NCBI GenBank assembly: GCA_031287395.1 | Contig: JAITTA010000091.1 | Span: 1 to 12,499 of the forward strand | DNA length: 12,499 nucleotides | Direction: 5' to 3' | Source of the DNA: Dysgonamonadaceae bacterium | GTDB taxonomy: Bacteria; Bacteroidota; Bacteroidia; Bacteroidales; Azobacteroidaceae | Shown: positions 1 to 6,900 of the stretch, piece after piece | How the letters are laid out: every line of letters starts with the position of its first letter | Position numbering within the stretch: the first letter of the stretch is position 1 | Notes under the pieces: model-generated | Databases searched by the model: none | The model's input: only the letters and a program-made list of their open reading frames with translations | Told to the model about the DNA's origin: nothing | Position numbers and translations under genes: made by a program

Positions 1-618
1 TGCTGCATCGGCAACCTGACGCAGGTAAAATGCTTCTTTCCTGTTCAAAGGTTCAAAAATCACCGTTGTTCCATGCTGAGCGGCATAATTACCCATTTCC
101 GTGAACTGTTCACACAAAAAATTACGGGTCTCTTGCGTATGGGGCATTACCGGTACCTGATGATTGAACGCAGGAACAATAATCACTCCCGTCGAACCCA
201 ACTCTCCGGCGGCGGCAATAATCTCTTTCATCGTATCCATACATTTCCTGCGAATCGCCGGATCCGTAGAAAGGATAAATCCTTCAAAACCGGCACAGAT
301 TGCACTTACCTTAATATTTCGACCCGATAATTCCTTTTTCAATTCAGGCACCCTGGCTGCCAATCCCCGGCCACCCGGTTCAAAGCCTGCAATATTATAC
401 TTCTCCATGAAGTCTAATTTCTCAGCCAGAGATTTTCCAGGAGCCGTTCCTTCCTGGAATGAAAGCTTAAGCGGTAATTTTTGAGCTTTTTCACCTGTCA
501 TTTCAGCAGACAAGCTGGAATTAGCGGCTTTTGCACCGGCAATATTACCGGATACAACTGCCACGGCCAAACCGGAAAGCCCGGCTTTAAAAAAATCTCT
601 TCTATTTGTATTCTCCAT
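1..618 (-). CDS. Sugar phosphate isomerase/epimerase-like TIM-barrel protein, twin-arginine leader (partial, C-terminus off the left edge)
   Basis: The 206 codons present run from ATG at 618 to base 1 with no stop, so the C-terminal part lies outside. The N-terminus has a twin-arginine motif (N5-R-R-D-F-F10), a hydrophobic stretch at about 12-30 and a likely cleavage after AKA (29-31), so export by the Tat route is probable. The rest matches the xylose isomerase-like TIM barrel (AP_endonuc_2) family: a strand ending in GFEPGG at 78-83, IIVPAF at 146-151, and FEPLNR at 188-193, whose Glu is a usual metal/active-site position in this family. Family members isomerise, epimerise or eliminate sugars and keto-sugars with a divalent metal. 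Exported members are often found beside Gfo/Idh/MocA oxidoreductases, as here (50 bp downstream of one, same strand). The exact substrate cannot be read from the sequence. The start is the only ATG that gives a complete leader. Confidence 0.85.
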   Translation of the reverse strand, partial: MENTNRRDFFKAGLSGLAVAVVSGNIAGAKAANSSLSAEMTGEKAQKLPLKLSFQEGTAPGKSLAEKLDFMEKYNIAGFEPGGRGLAARVPELKKELSGRNIKVSAICAGFEGFILSTDPAIRRKCMDTMKEIIAAAGELGSTGVIIVPAFNHQVPVMPHTQETRNFLCEQFTEMGNYAAQHGTTVIFEPLNRKEAFYLRQVADAA

Positions 619-634
619 ACTATTATTTTGTTAT

Positions 635-654
635 CCGGTAGCCGAAGCTACCGG
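635..654 (-). promoter_or_regulatory. Intercistronic hairpin with UUCG tetraloop
   Basis: A perfect 8-bp stem (CCGGTAGC with GCTACCGG) closes a 4-base loop. Read on the minus strand, the direction of the flanking genes, the loop is TTCG closed by a C-G pair, the very stable cUUCGg tetraloop. It lies 14 bases after the oxidoreductase stop and 16 bases before the TIM-barrel start. It is not followed by a T-tract, so it does not look like an ordinary intrinsic terminator. More likely roles are stabilising the upstream mRNA, marking a processing site, or lowering expression of the downstream gene. Confidence 0.7.
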
Positions 655-668
655 TTTACTAATACAAA

Positions 669-2057
669 TTATTTCTTCTTTTCTTCATATGCTTTTCCTG
701 GTATAGCAACGGTAAATCCACTCATATCCATTTTACCCAGATTCAAATCTTTTGGAGTATAATCCAACGGAGATGCAGATGTTTGATCCCAGATCGATTC
801 TTTACCTGTATAAGCCGATTCACGCCCCATAATAGCAGCCAGGTTTGCAATAGCCGTTTCTTCCGATTGCATGATAGCTTTCTGGGAACGAATATGATTT
901 ATCCAGTTTACATGTTCCAATACATAAGGATCCGTTTGCTTATATTGTGTTTTTTCGACTTCTCTATCGAATTTCCAGATTTCATTTCCGGCGAGGTCTT
1001 TGATTATACCTTCTCCCCCATTACTATACCATGTACCTTTGGTGCCCTGAATAAACTCATTCACATTATTCGCACAATCGTCGATCTGACGGCACATACT
1101 ATGCAGATGAACTCCGTTTTCCATAACAAAATCAACACTGAAATTATCGTACTGGTCTCCGGTGACACGGCGTTGACGAGAACCGAAACCGACAGCCGAA
1201 ACAGGTTTCAAGCCACTAAACCAGGTAAATACATCAAGATTATGTACGTGTTGTTCAACGATATGATCCCCGGACAACCATTTCCAGTTTACCCAATCCT
1301 TGATCATCCATTCCGCATCGGACCATCCGTTTTCGCGGCTTCTGTGCCACAGCTTACCTCCGTTCCAATAAACAACTCCACCTACAATTTCCCAGATATG
1401 TCCTTCCATGATTTTTTTATAGGATTCTACATACGAACGTTGATGGTGACGTTGAGTACCGGTTACAACACACAAATTCTTTGCAGCAGCCTGTTTTGAG
1501 GCGGCAACGATAGTACGGTAACCTACAGGATCAACACAAATCGGTTTTTCGAGGAATGCATGTTTTCCTTTCTCAACGGCATATTTGAAATGTTCCGGAC
1601 GGAAAAACGGAGGACAGGCATCAATAATCATATCCACACCCGAATCAATAACTTGTTTGTAAGCATCCAAGCCGACAAAACAATTTTCTTCAGGGACTTC
1701 AATTCCCTTATCTGCCTGGAGCCTGTTCCTGAGAGAATTTACCTTATCTTTGAAGGTATCCCCTAAAGCAACAACTTTAATTCCATTAGCAGCATCCAAA
1801 CAATTAAAAATAGCGCCGGAACCACGGCCTCCACAACCGATAAGTCCGACTTTCAATTCCCGACCATCAGCAGCCATATCAGGCAATTCAGGTACATAAT
1901 ATTCCCCGGGAGCTTTCAAAGGAGTCAATTTAACCCCCTTACCCCCGTCACAAGATGTCAAAGCAGTTGCAGCGCCTGTCGTACCTACGGCAGCAGTCAA
2001 CCCCACCATTGCAGAACTTTTCAAAAAACTTCTTCTATTAAACTTGTTGTTTTCCAT
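669..2057 (-). CDS. Gfo/Idh/MocA family oxidoreductase, twin-arginine (possibly lipoprotein) leader
   Basis: This is a 462-residue NAD(P)-dependent sugar oxidoreductase of the Gfo/Idh/MocA family. A twin-arginine motif (N7-R-R-S-F-L-K13) precedes a hydrophobic segment. LTSC at 33-36 could serve as a lipobox, so the product is probably exported through Tat and perhaps lipid-anchored. The Rossmann dinucleotide loop GLIGCGGRGSG is at 71-81, the family EKP motif at 170-172, and the catalytic-region segment GDHIVEQHVHNLD at 263-275 (candidate catalytic His). Length is normal for exported members. The open frame continues upstream to a GTG at 2129, but the leader begins at the ATG at 2057, so that start is chosen. 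It lies 79 bp after the cytochrome-FGE gene with no visible terminator or TAnnTTTG box between them, suggesting cotranscription. Exported Gfo/Idh proteins paired with TIM-barrel proteins are known in glycoside oxidation pathways of Bacteroidota; the substrate here is unknown. The GH109 glycosidase branch was considered, but its signature is not seen. Confidence 0.92.
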   Translation of the reverse strand: MENNKFNRRSFLKSSAMVGLTAAVGTTGAATALTSCDGGKGVKLTPLKAPGEYYVPELPDMAADGRELKVGLIGCGGRGSGAIFNCLDAANGIKVVALGDTFKDKVNSLRNRLQADKGIEVPEENCFVGLDAYKQVIDSGVDMIIDACPPFFRPEHFKYAVEKGKHAFLEKPICVDPVGYRTIVAASKQAAAKNLCVVTGTQRHHQRSYVESYKKIMEGHIWEIVGGVVYWNGGKLWHRSRENGWSDAEWMIKDWVNWKWLSGDHIVEQHVHNLDVFTWFSGLKPVSAVGFGSRQRRVTGDQYDNFSVDFVMENGVHLHSMCRQIDDCANNVNEFIQGTKGTWYSNGGEGIIKDLAGNEIWKFDREVEKTQYKQTDPYVLEHVNWINHIRSQKAIMQSEETAIANLAAIMGRESAYTGKESIWDQTSASPLDYTPKDLNLGKMDMSGFTVAIPGKAYEEKKK

Positions 2058-2136
2058 GTTATATAAATTAAATTTAACGTTTCCTAATTTATACCATACA
2101 CATGCACCACGACCGTATATACCGTGCACTCTTTAT

Positions 2137-3708
2137 TTATCTCACCATATCAGCTTCGCATAGCACCCTGAAGCCGATTCCTCTGATATCGGAATACCAC
2201 CAGATACTTTTTGGTTGCTGTGGATCCGTTTTCAACCAAGCATCATGATACGTATGATCCCGCGCAGCACAACGAACATCCGACGCATCGGATGTATAAT
2301 TCCCTCCACGAACGACATACTCTTCTCCGGTCTGTACCCTTGGGTTAGTAACCGTTTCCGGTGTTTTGGAATAGGCCTGGGGATCGTACTTATCCGAACA
2401 ATATTCCATCACATTACCCAACATATTTTTCAGACCGAACGGATTGGCTTCAACCGTTGAAGGTTCCTGTGTCTTATTCTTGCTGTTATTGTTGTAAATT
2501 ACAAATTGACTGATTTTTTCCGTTTTTGCAGAGAAAAATTTTCTCCAGAACCCTTCATTGGAAAAATCCTTAGGATTTCCCTCAAAAAAATAAGGCGTAT
2601 CAGAACCTCCACGAGCAGCATATTCCCATTCGGCTTCAGTAGGCAAACGGTATTTTTTACCTGTTTTCTTGGACAACCAGAGACAGAATGTTTCAGCAGC
2701 ATAGTGAGTCATAGTAATTGCAGGACGTTGGCTCCCACCCCAACCCTGATCCGGAAATCCGAAAGGAGGAGTCGGACCTGAAATCGCGTCTACATCCGGA
2801 CGGCTGTTATTATCATACACCATTTCCGGAGCAATCCGTCCTTCCGACATCGTTTGTGCATAAAACGCCCAATATTGATCCCAGGTTATTTCCACTTCTG
2901 CCATAAAGAACCTACCGATAGAAACCGTTCTCACCGGAAATTCATCTTCTTTGTGGAAAGCTTCTTTCTTCGGACTACCCATCCTGAAATTTCCTCCGGG
3001 GATTGCTTTCATGGAAATAGAAACCATCGTTCCCGGTATGGTTTCAACAAAATCCTTAAACTCGGTTACCTCCGCAGGAGTTTTATAATATGCACTCGTA
3101 TCCGTAACCTGAGTTGTTGTTCCCGGAATTCCGGTCATTTTGGAATGTTTGTAATTCGGATTGTAGTGCCCTGCATCAAGATGGCAACTGATACATTGCA
3201 AATCCAATTTTTTTTCATTTTCGTCATAATATAAATGGGCCGTAATCCCATCATCTGAAATATTCTGAGGGAATAAATTCCTATGACATTCTTTACAGGA
3301 TTCGTTCGGAATATATTTTACCGCATGTTCTAACTGGGATTTGGATTCCCAATCGAAATCCGCAGTATCTTTGGTCATATAACCCCAAACATCCTTTATA
3401 CCTAATTTCAGTTTAGCAGTATAATGCGCCCAGGTATTATGCTTCGGAGGGAGGTGACAATCCACGCAGTGAACCGTTACTCCGCTTCCATTATTGACAT
3501 GCACCGACAATTTCCATGATTCATCGGCATGCGGATGAACATGACACATCATACAAGATTCGTCGGATGAAAAATAAACCGAAGTCTGATATGCCGATAA
3601 CGATAAAATGATTCCTGTAACAAGTCCTAACAGGATAAAGAACCATTTGTTCTTAGATAAACTCTTTTTCTGCTTTCGGCGCGCAATAGATTTTTTCCAG
3701 AAAACCAT
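2137..3708 (-). CDS. NapC/NrfH-like tetrahaem cytochrome c fused to a SUMF1/FGE-fold domain without catalytic cysteines
   Basis: The 523-residue protein has a basic N-terminus, one membrane helix at about 22-45, and four CxxCH haem c sites (C52, C81, C138, C172). Their spacing and surroundings (CHLP after haem 2, CISCH followed by GH at 180-181) fit the NapC/NirT/NrfH quinol dehydrogenases, which pass electrons from menaquinol to periplasmic partners. After a linker at about 186-232 comes a complete FGE/SUMF1-type domain at about 233-517: PGGNFRMGS (237-245), YRLPTEAEWEYAARGG (353-368), GNVMEYC (431-437), VVRGGNY (465-471), CAARD (480-484) and GFRV (512-515). The two copper-binding cysteines of true formylglycine-generating enzymes should lie between GGNY and CAAR; this stretch holds only T-S-D-A-S-D-V-R, so sulfatase activation is unlikely. 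The domain may instead bind a partner or ligand, as in other non-catalytic FGE-fold proteins. No NrfA-like reductase is next to it; the downstream exported sugar oxidoreductase is a possible partner (inference). Confidence 0.88.
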   Translation of the reverse strand: MVFWKKSIARRKQKKSLSKNKWFFILLGLVTGIILSLSAYQTSVYFSSDESCMMCHVHPHADESWKLSVHVNNGSGVTVHCVDCHLPPKHNTWAHYTAKLKLGIKDVWGYMTKDTADFDWESKSQLEHAVKYIPNESCKECHRNLFPQNISDDGITAHLYYDENEKKLDLQCISCHLDAGHYNPNYKHSKMTGIPGTTTQVTDTSAYYKTPAEVTEFKDFVETIPGTMVSISMKAIPGGNFRMGSPKKEAFHKEDEFPVRTVSIGRFFMAEVEITWDQYWAFYAQTMSEGRIAPEMVYDNNSRPDVDAISGPTPPFGFPDQGWGGSQRPAITMTHYAAETFCLWLSKKTGKKYRLPTEAEWEYAARGGSDTPYFFEGNPKDFSNEGFWRKFFSAKTEKISQFVIYNNNSKNKTQEPSTVEANPFGLKNMLGNVMEYCSDKYDPQAYSKTPETVTNPRVQTGEEYVVRGGNYTSDASDVRCAARDHTYHDAWLKTDPQQPKSIWWYSDIRGIGFRVLCEADMVR

Positions 3709-3729
3709 TCTAAATAATTTGTGTTTTTC

Positions 3730-3763
3730 TAAATTTAGTGAGTAAAGTTAAACAAATTGCAAA
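3730..3763 (-). promoter_or_regulatory. Weak candidate promoter for the cytochrome-FGE operon
   Basis: On the minus strand TAAATTTA (3730-3737) matches the Bacteroidota -7 box TAnnTTTG at all but the last base. A TTTG lies at 3760-3763, 22 bases upstream, slightly long for the usual spacing. The leader to the ATG at 3708 would be about 15 bases. The argS-to-cytochrome gap (88 bp) has no GC-rich hairpin, so readthrough from argS is also possible. Confidence 0.35.
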
Positions 3764-3796
3764 TAAAAGAACATCTATTAATTTATTTTAACATAC

Positions 3797-5578
3797 TTAC
3801 ATCCTATCCGGGACATCAATTCCCAATAATCCGAACCCGATTTTAATAATTTTACCCACATTCACAGACAGTATTAACCGGAAATCTTTCAGATTCTTAT
3901 TTTCCTCTCTAAGAATGGAATAGTCATGGTAAAACTGATTGTATTCTTTAACGAGATCATAAACATAATTAGCAATTACCGACGGACTGAAAGTCTCTGC
4001 AGCTTCTTTTACAACCGGAGGAAATTCAGACAACATCCGGATCAGATTCTCTTCTTTTTCATTCAACTGCAAGCTGCGATCCGGAGAATCAGGCAAAACG
4101 ATACCCTGTTCCCCGGCTTTACGAAGAACCGACTGAATCCGGGCATAGGTATATTGTATAAACGGTCCTGTATTTCCATTAAAATCAATCGATTCCTTCG
4201 GATTGAATACCATATTTTTACGCGGGTCCACTTTCAGTATAAAATACTTCAATGCACCCAAACCGACTATCCGGGATACTTTCCTTGCTTCGTCTTCCGT
4301 GCAACCATCCAATTTTCCCAATTCACAGGAAGTTTCCCTGGCTGTTTCAATCATTTCTTCAATCAGATCATCCGCATCCACAACAGTCCCTTCCCTCGAC
4401 TTCATCTTCCCTTCCGGCAATTCAACCATACCATAAGAAAAGTGTACCAATCCTTTACCAAATTCAAAGCCCAATTTATCGAGCAACAATGATAATACCT
4501 GGAAATGATAATTTTGTTCATTCCCTACAACATATATCATTTTATCAATGGGATAATCATCGAAACGCAATTTTGCCGTACCGATATCCTGGGTCATGTA
4601 GACGGAAGTCCCGTCTCCACGCAAGAGTAGCTTGTTATCCAGACCATCTGCAGTCAGATCGGCCCATACGGAACCATCCTCTTTTTTATAAAAAATTCCT
4701 TTTTTTAATCCATCCAGGACTTTTTCTTTTCCTTCGAGATATGTTTGAGATTCATAGTAAATTTTATCGAAATCGACTCCAAGAGCTTTGTAGGTCTCAT
4801 CAAAGCCGGCATACACCCAGGAATTCATCTTTTCCCAAAGAGCTACGGTTTCCAAATCTCCGGCTTCCCACCGGCGAAGCATTTCACGAGCTTCAACCAT
4901 CAAAGAAGATTGAATTTCGGCATCTTCCTTGGTAAGCCCTTCGGATTGCAGTTTCTGTAATTCTTTTTTATATTCTTTATCGAAAAGGACGTAAAAATCA
5001 CCAATCAAATGGTCGCCTTTCTTCCCTGTCGACGTGGGAGTGGCTCCGTTACCCCATTTCTTCCAGGCAAGCATCGATTTACAGATATGGATTCCCCGGT
5101 CATTGACGATATTGGTTTTCACAACACGATAACCGTTAGCTTTCATGATTTCCGCAAGGCTGAAGCCGAGCAGATTGTTACGGATATGTCCGAGATGCAA
5201 AGGTTTATTGGTATTTGGAGATGAATATTCTATCATCACGAGTGGAGCATTTTCATCTGCTTTTTGAGTTCCGAAAATTTTCTGTTTATTAATAACATTC
5301 AAAACATCAATCCAATACGAAGAAGAAACAGAAAGATTCAAAAAACCTTTTATCACATTAAAATCAGCAATCGACGGCTCATTCTTCTGCAAAAACTCCC
5401 CAATTTCCGAAGCTGTCTGTTCGGGGTTTTTCTTAGAAATTTTCAACAGAGGAAAAACAACCAAAGTTAAATGGCCCCTGAATTCCTTTTTCGTTTTTTG
5501 TAACTGGACTAGAGAAGCTTCGACCGATTGTCCGTACAGTTTTTCTACCGCATGATGCACTGATTGCTGAATAGTCAT
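3797..5578 (-). CDS. argS: Arginyl-tRNA synthetase
   Basis: This is a full-length 593-residue class I aminoacyl-tRNA synthetase that charges tRNA-Arg in the cytoplasm. Domains in order are the N-terminal ArgRS additional domain (about 5-85), the Rossmann catalytic core with the HIGH-type motif HLGH at 128-131 inside SSPNTNKPLHLGHIRNN, the KMSKS-type loop KMKSREG at 391-397, and the DALR anticodon-binding domain from about 473 (GPFIQYTYARIQS) to the end. Length is typical for a bacterial ArgRS and no key region is missing. The ATG at 5578 gives the expected N-terminal helix (MTIQQSVHHAVEKLYG). A perfect -7 box lies about 30 bases upstream, beyond the HU terminator, so the gene has its own promoter. 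It is the housekeeping gene upstream of the cytochrome-FGE operon, with no evident functional link to it. Confidence 0.98.
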   Translation of the reverse strand: MTIQQSVHHAVEKLYGQSVEASLVQLQKTKKEFRGHLTLVVFPLLKISKKNPEQTASEIGEFLQKNEPSIADFNVIKGFLNLSVSSSYWIDVLNVINKQKIFGTQKADENAPLVMIEYSSPNTNKPLHLGHIRNNLLGFSLAEIMKANGYRVVKTNIVNDRGIHICKSMLAWKKWGNGATPTSTGKKGDHLIGDFYVLFDKEYKKELQKLQSEGLTKEDAEIQSSLMVEAREMLRRWEAGDLETVALWEKMNSWVYAGFDETYKALGVDFDKIYYESQTYLEGKEKVLDGLKKGIFYKKEDGSVWADLTADGLDNKLLLRGDGTSVYMTQDIGTAKLRFDDYPIDKMIYVVGNEQNYHFQVLSLLLDKLGFEFGKGLVHFSYGMVELPEGKMKSREGTVVDADDLIEEMIETARETSCELGKLDGCTEDEARKVSRIVGLGALKYFILKVDPRKNMVFNPKESIDFNGNTGPFIQYTYARIQSVLRKAGEQGIVLPDSPDRSLQLNEKEENLIRMLSEFPPVVKEAAETFSPSVIANYVYDLVKEYNQFYHDYSILREENKNLKDFRLILSVNVGKIIKIGFGLLGIDVPDRM

Positions 5579-5604
5579 AATTAATTTTAAAAAAATTTAG
5601 CTTG

Positions 5605-5612
5605 CAAATATA
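5605..5612 (-). promoter_or_regulatory. argS promoter (-7 box)
   Basis: TATATTTG on the minus strand is a perfect match to the Bacteroidota -7 consensus TAnnTTTG. Transcription would start near 5598, giving a leader of about 20 bases. The expected -33 position falls in the upstream HU terminator stem and does not read TTTG, so the promoter may be moderate in strength. Confidence 0.6.
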
Positions 5613-5626
5613 ATAAATAAAATAAA

Positions 5627-5653
5627 AAAGGCATCCGAATGAGGGATACCTTT
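5627..5653 (-). terminator. Rho-independent terminator of the HU gene
   Basis: A 10-bp stem (AAAGGTATCC with GGATGCCTTT, one T-G wobble) has a 7-base loop and is followed on the minus strand by a long T-rich run (TTTTATTTTATTT). It begins 21 bases after the HU stop codon and separates HU from argS. Confidence 0.88.
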
Positions 5654-5674
5654 CATCTTTTTTAAAAGCAAAAA

Positions 5675-5953
5675 TTATTTTTTTGCAACAGCATTAGCCA
5701 AATCAGCACCTGCTTTGAATTTAACAACCTTTTTAGCAGCGATTTTGATTGGCTGTTTAGTCCTTGGGTTGATACCTGTTCTTGCACTTTTTTCAGTTAC
5801 AGAATAAGTTCCGAAACCAACTAATGCGATTTTTCCTCCTTTTTTCAATTCTTTTGTGATATCAACAGTAAGGCCATCAAGGGCCTTTTTAGAATCAGCT
5901 TTCGTTAAACCTGATTCAGTTGCAATTGCATTGATAAGTTCTGTTTTGTTCAT
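5675..5953 (-). CDS. hup: HU-family DNA-binding protein
   Basis: This 92-residue protein has the normal length and layout of bacterial HU: an N-terminal helical dimerisation part (MNKTELINAIATESGLTKAD), the signature GFGTYSV at 46-52, the beta-arm with N62-P63-R64 whose proline intercalates into bent DNA, and the C-terminal KKVVKFKAGADL at 74-85. It binds and bends DNA without strong sequence specificity as a dimer and compacts the nucleoid. It is a single-gene unit with its own promoter 60 bases upstream and a terminator just downstream. The upstream DNA carries helically phased T-tracts, consistent with strong expression. Assignment to HU rather than IHF rests on the overall pattern; a generic HU-family call is safe. 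Confidence 0.97.
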   Translation of the reverse strand: MNKTELINAIATESGLTKADSKKALDGLTVDITKELKKGGKIALVGFGTYSVTEKSARTGINPRTKQPIKIAAKKVVKFKAGADLANAVAKK

Positions 5954-6013
5954 GACTAACGTAATTAAATATAATTAAACATAAAAAAAATAACTGCATG
6001 TCTCTTTCGACGC

Positions 6014-6045
6014 CAAATATAGAACATATATCATTAATTTTCAAA
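6014..6045 (-). promoter_or_regulatory. HU gene promoter, TTTG-N20-TATATTTG
   Basis: On the minus strand a -33 TTTG (6042-6045) is followed after 20 bases by a perfect -7 box TATATTTG (6014-6021). Predicted transcription start is near 6007, giving a leader of about 50 bases to the ATG at 5953. Both elements match the Bacteroidota housekeeping consensus. Confidence 0.8.
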
Positions 6046-6057
6046 CATTTGTTACTC

Positions 6058-6101
6058 TTTTTTCATATATTTTTCATTTTTTTTCATAAAATATAAAAAA
6101 A
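6058..6101. promoter_or_regulatory. Phased T-tracts (curved DNA or UP-like element) upstream of the HU promoter
   Basis: Three T-runs (6058-6063, 6070-6074, 6077-6084) each end in TTTCAT, with ends 11 and 10 bases apart, about one helical turn. An A-run follows at 6095-6101. They lie directly upstream of the HU -33 box as transcribed on the minus strand. Such phasing is expected to curve DNA and can raise promoter strength. Confidence 0.45.
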
Positions 6102-6257
6102 GCACCTATTTTATACGTCATTTTACTATTTCTTATAAAAACATACCAAAAGAAGAAAAAGTTTTGAACAGATTGAAAAGAATTTGAGAATCATGGGTAT
6201 ACAAAAAATCATTTTCTCCGATATTTAATAACAAATTCCGTTCGTAAACTTTTGTCC
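6102..6257. other. AT-rich spacer, no feature recognised
   Basis: The gap between HU and the sigma gene spans 304 bp (5954-6257). Its left part holds the HU leader, promoter and T-tracts. In this right part I see no open frame, no GC-rich hairpin and no convincing terminator for the sigma gene. Confidence 0.5.
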
Positions 6258-6848
6258 TCAGATATTTCTTGAGATAATATTCCTAATATCAGGATGTTTT
6301 AATAAACTCGCCCTAAAATATACAAGCGATTCGGAAATATGTTCCTGTACCGTATAAACTGATATTCCCAGACGTTTGGCTATTTCTCTGTGAGACATCT
6401 CTTTTTCCCGGCTCAATTGAAAAACCAACCTTCGCCTGGGAGGCAAATTGTCTATTTTCTTTTTTAGGAATGATTCATATTCTTTCGAAACAATTTCAGA
6501 TTGCGTTGATTCTTCTATTCTTGAATGTTCGATTAACCACTGGTTGATAATATTTTGTTCAATCTGTAATCTTCTAGCATATGAAATGATTTTGTTTCTG
6601 GCAATAGTAAAAAGATAAGAGGCAAATGACATTTCTGGACATATTATTTGGCGGCTTTCCCAAATTTTAATAAAAATCTCCTGAACCAGATCTTCTGCAT
6701 CCTCCGGCCTGCGAATCAAATGCCTGACAAAATAATAGAGTCTGTTTTTGTATTTCAAATACATTTTTTCAAAGGCTTTCTTATCTCCTGAGATGAATAA
6801 TTCAACCAAATGTTTTTCAAGAATATCCCCTGTGGTCTGATTTTTCAT
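6258..6848 (-). CDS. RNA polymerase ECF-type sigma-70 factor
   Basis: A 196-residue two-domain sigma factor. Sigma-2 spans about 20-90 and includes the core-binding/-10 recognition stretch DAEDLVQEIFIKIWE (50-64). Sigma-4 spans about 126-183, with LPPRRRLVFQLSRE (135-148) and a helix-turn-helix EIAKRLGISVYTVQEHISESL (155-175). Region 3 is absent, as expected for ECF factors. The frame extends to a TTG at 6887, but a -7 promoter box lies at 6870-6877, inside that extension, so the ATG at 6848 is the likely start. Many Bacteroidota ECF factors sit next to a FecR anti-sigma and a SusC receptor with an STN domain; here neither a FecR gene nor an STN domain is seen, and the divergent neighbour is a transmembrane SARP-type regulator. 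Targets probably include the nearby susC-like gene (inference). Confidence 0.93.
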   Translation of the reverse strand: MKNQTTGDILEKHLVELFISGDKKAFEKMYLKYKNRLYYFVRHLIRRPEDAEDLVQEIFIKIWESRQIICPEMSFASYLFTIARNKIISYARRLQIEQNIINQWLIEHSRIEESTQSEIVSKEYESFLKKKIDNLPPRRRLVFQLSREKEMSHREIAKRLGISVYTVQEHISESLVYFRASLLKHPDIRNIISRNI

Positions 6849-6869
6849 AACACTTTGATTTGATCGGTT

Positions 6870-6900
6870 CAAATTTAATACTACCAAGATTAAATTCAGA
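6870..6900 (-). promoter_or_regulatory. Promoter of the ECF sigma gene
   Basis: On the minus strand TAAATTTG (6870-6877) is a perfect TAnnTTTG -7 box. TCTG at 6897-6900, 19 bases upstream, is a three-of-four match to the -33 TTTG. The leader to the ATG at 6848 would be about 15 bases. Confidence 0.6.

Noticed and set aside
783..1499. 238-codon plus-strand open frame
   Set aside because: It is antisense to the Gfo/Idh/MocA gene, whose motifs are unmistakable; the plus-strand translation has no recognisable domain and no upstream promoter.
669..2057. GH109-type NAD-dependent glycosidase
   Set aside because: GH109 is a Gfo/Idh branch with an exported leader, but the characteristic active-site segment of that family was not found; the sequence reads GDHIVEQHVHNLD there.
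2104..2128. Terminator after the cytochrome-FGE gene
   Set aside because: Only short imperfect GCAC/GTGC pairing is seen, with no T-run after it on the minus strand.
2058..2129. N-terminal extension of the oxidoreductase from GTG 2129
   Set aside because: The extra 24 residues precede the twin-arginine leader and have no role; leaders of this type start at or near the RR motif.
2137..3708. Classical sulfatase-activating FGE
   Set aside because: Both catalytic cysteines are missing and no sulfatase gene is seen in the window.
4252..4935. 227-codon plus-strand open frame
   Set aside because: It is antisense to argS and explained by codon bias of the real gene; no family resemblance.
6077..6101. 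T8/A7 hairpin as terminator of the sigma gene
   Set aside because: The stem is A-T only, more than 150 bases past the stop, and is better explained as part of the A/T-tract region upstream of the HU promoter.
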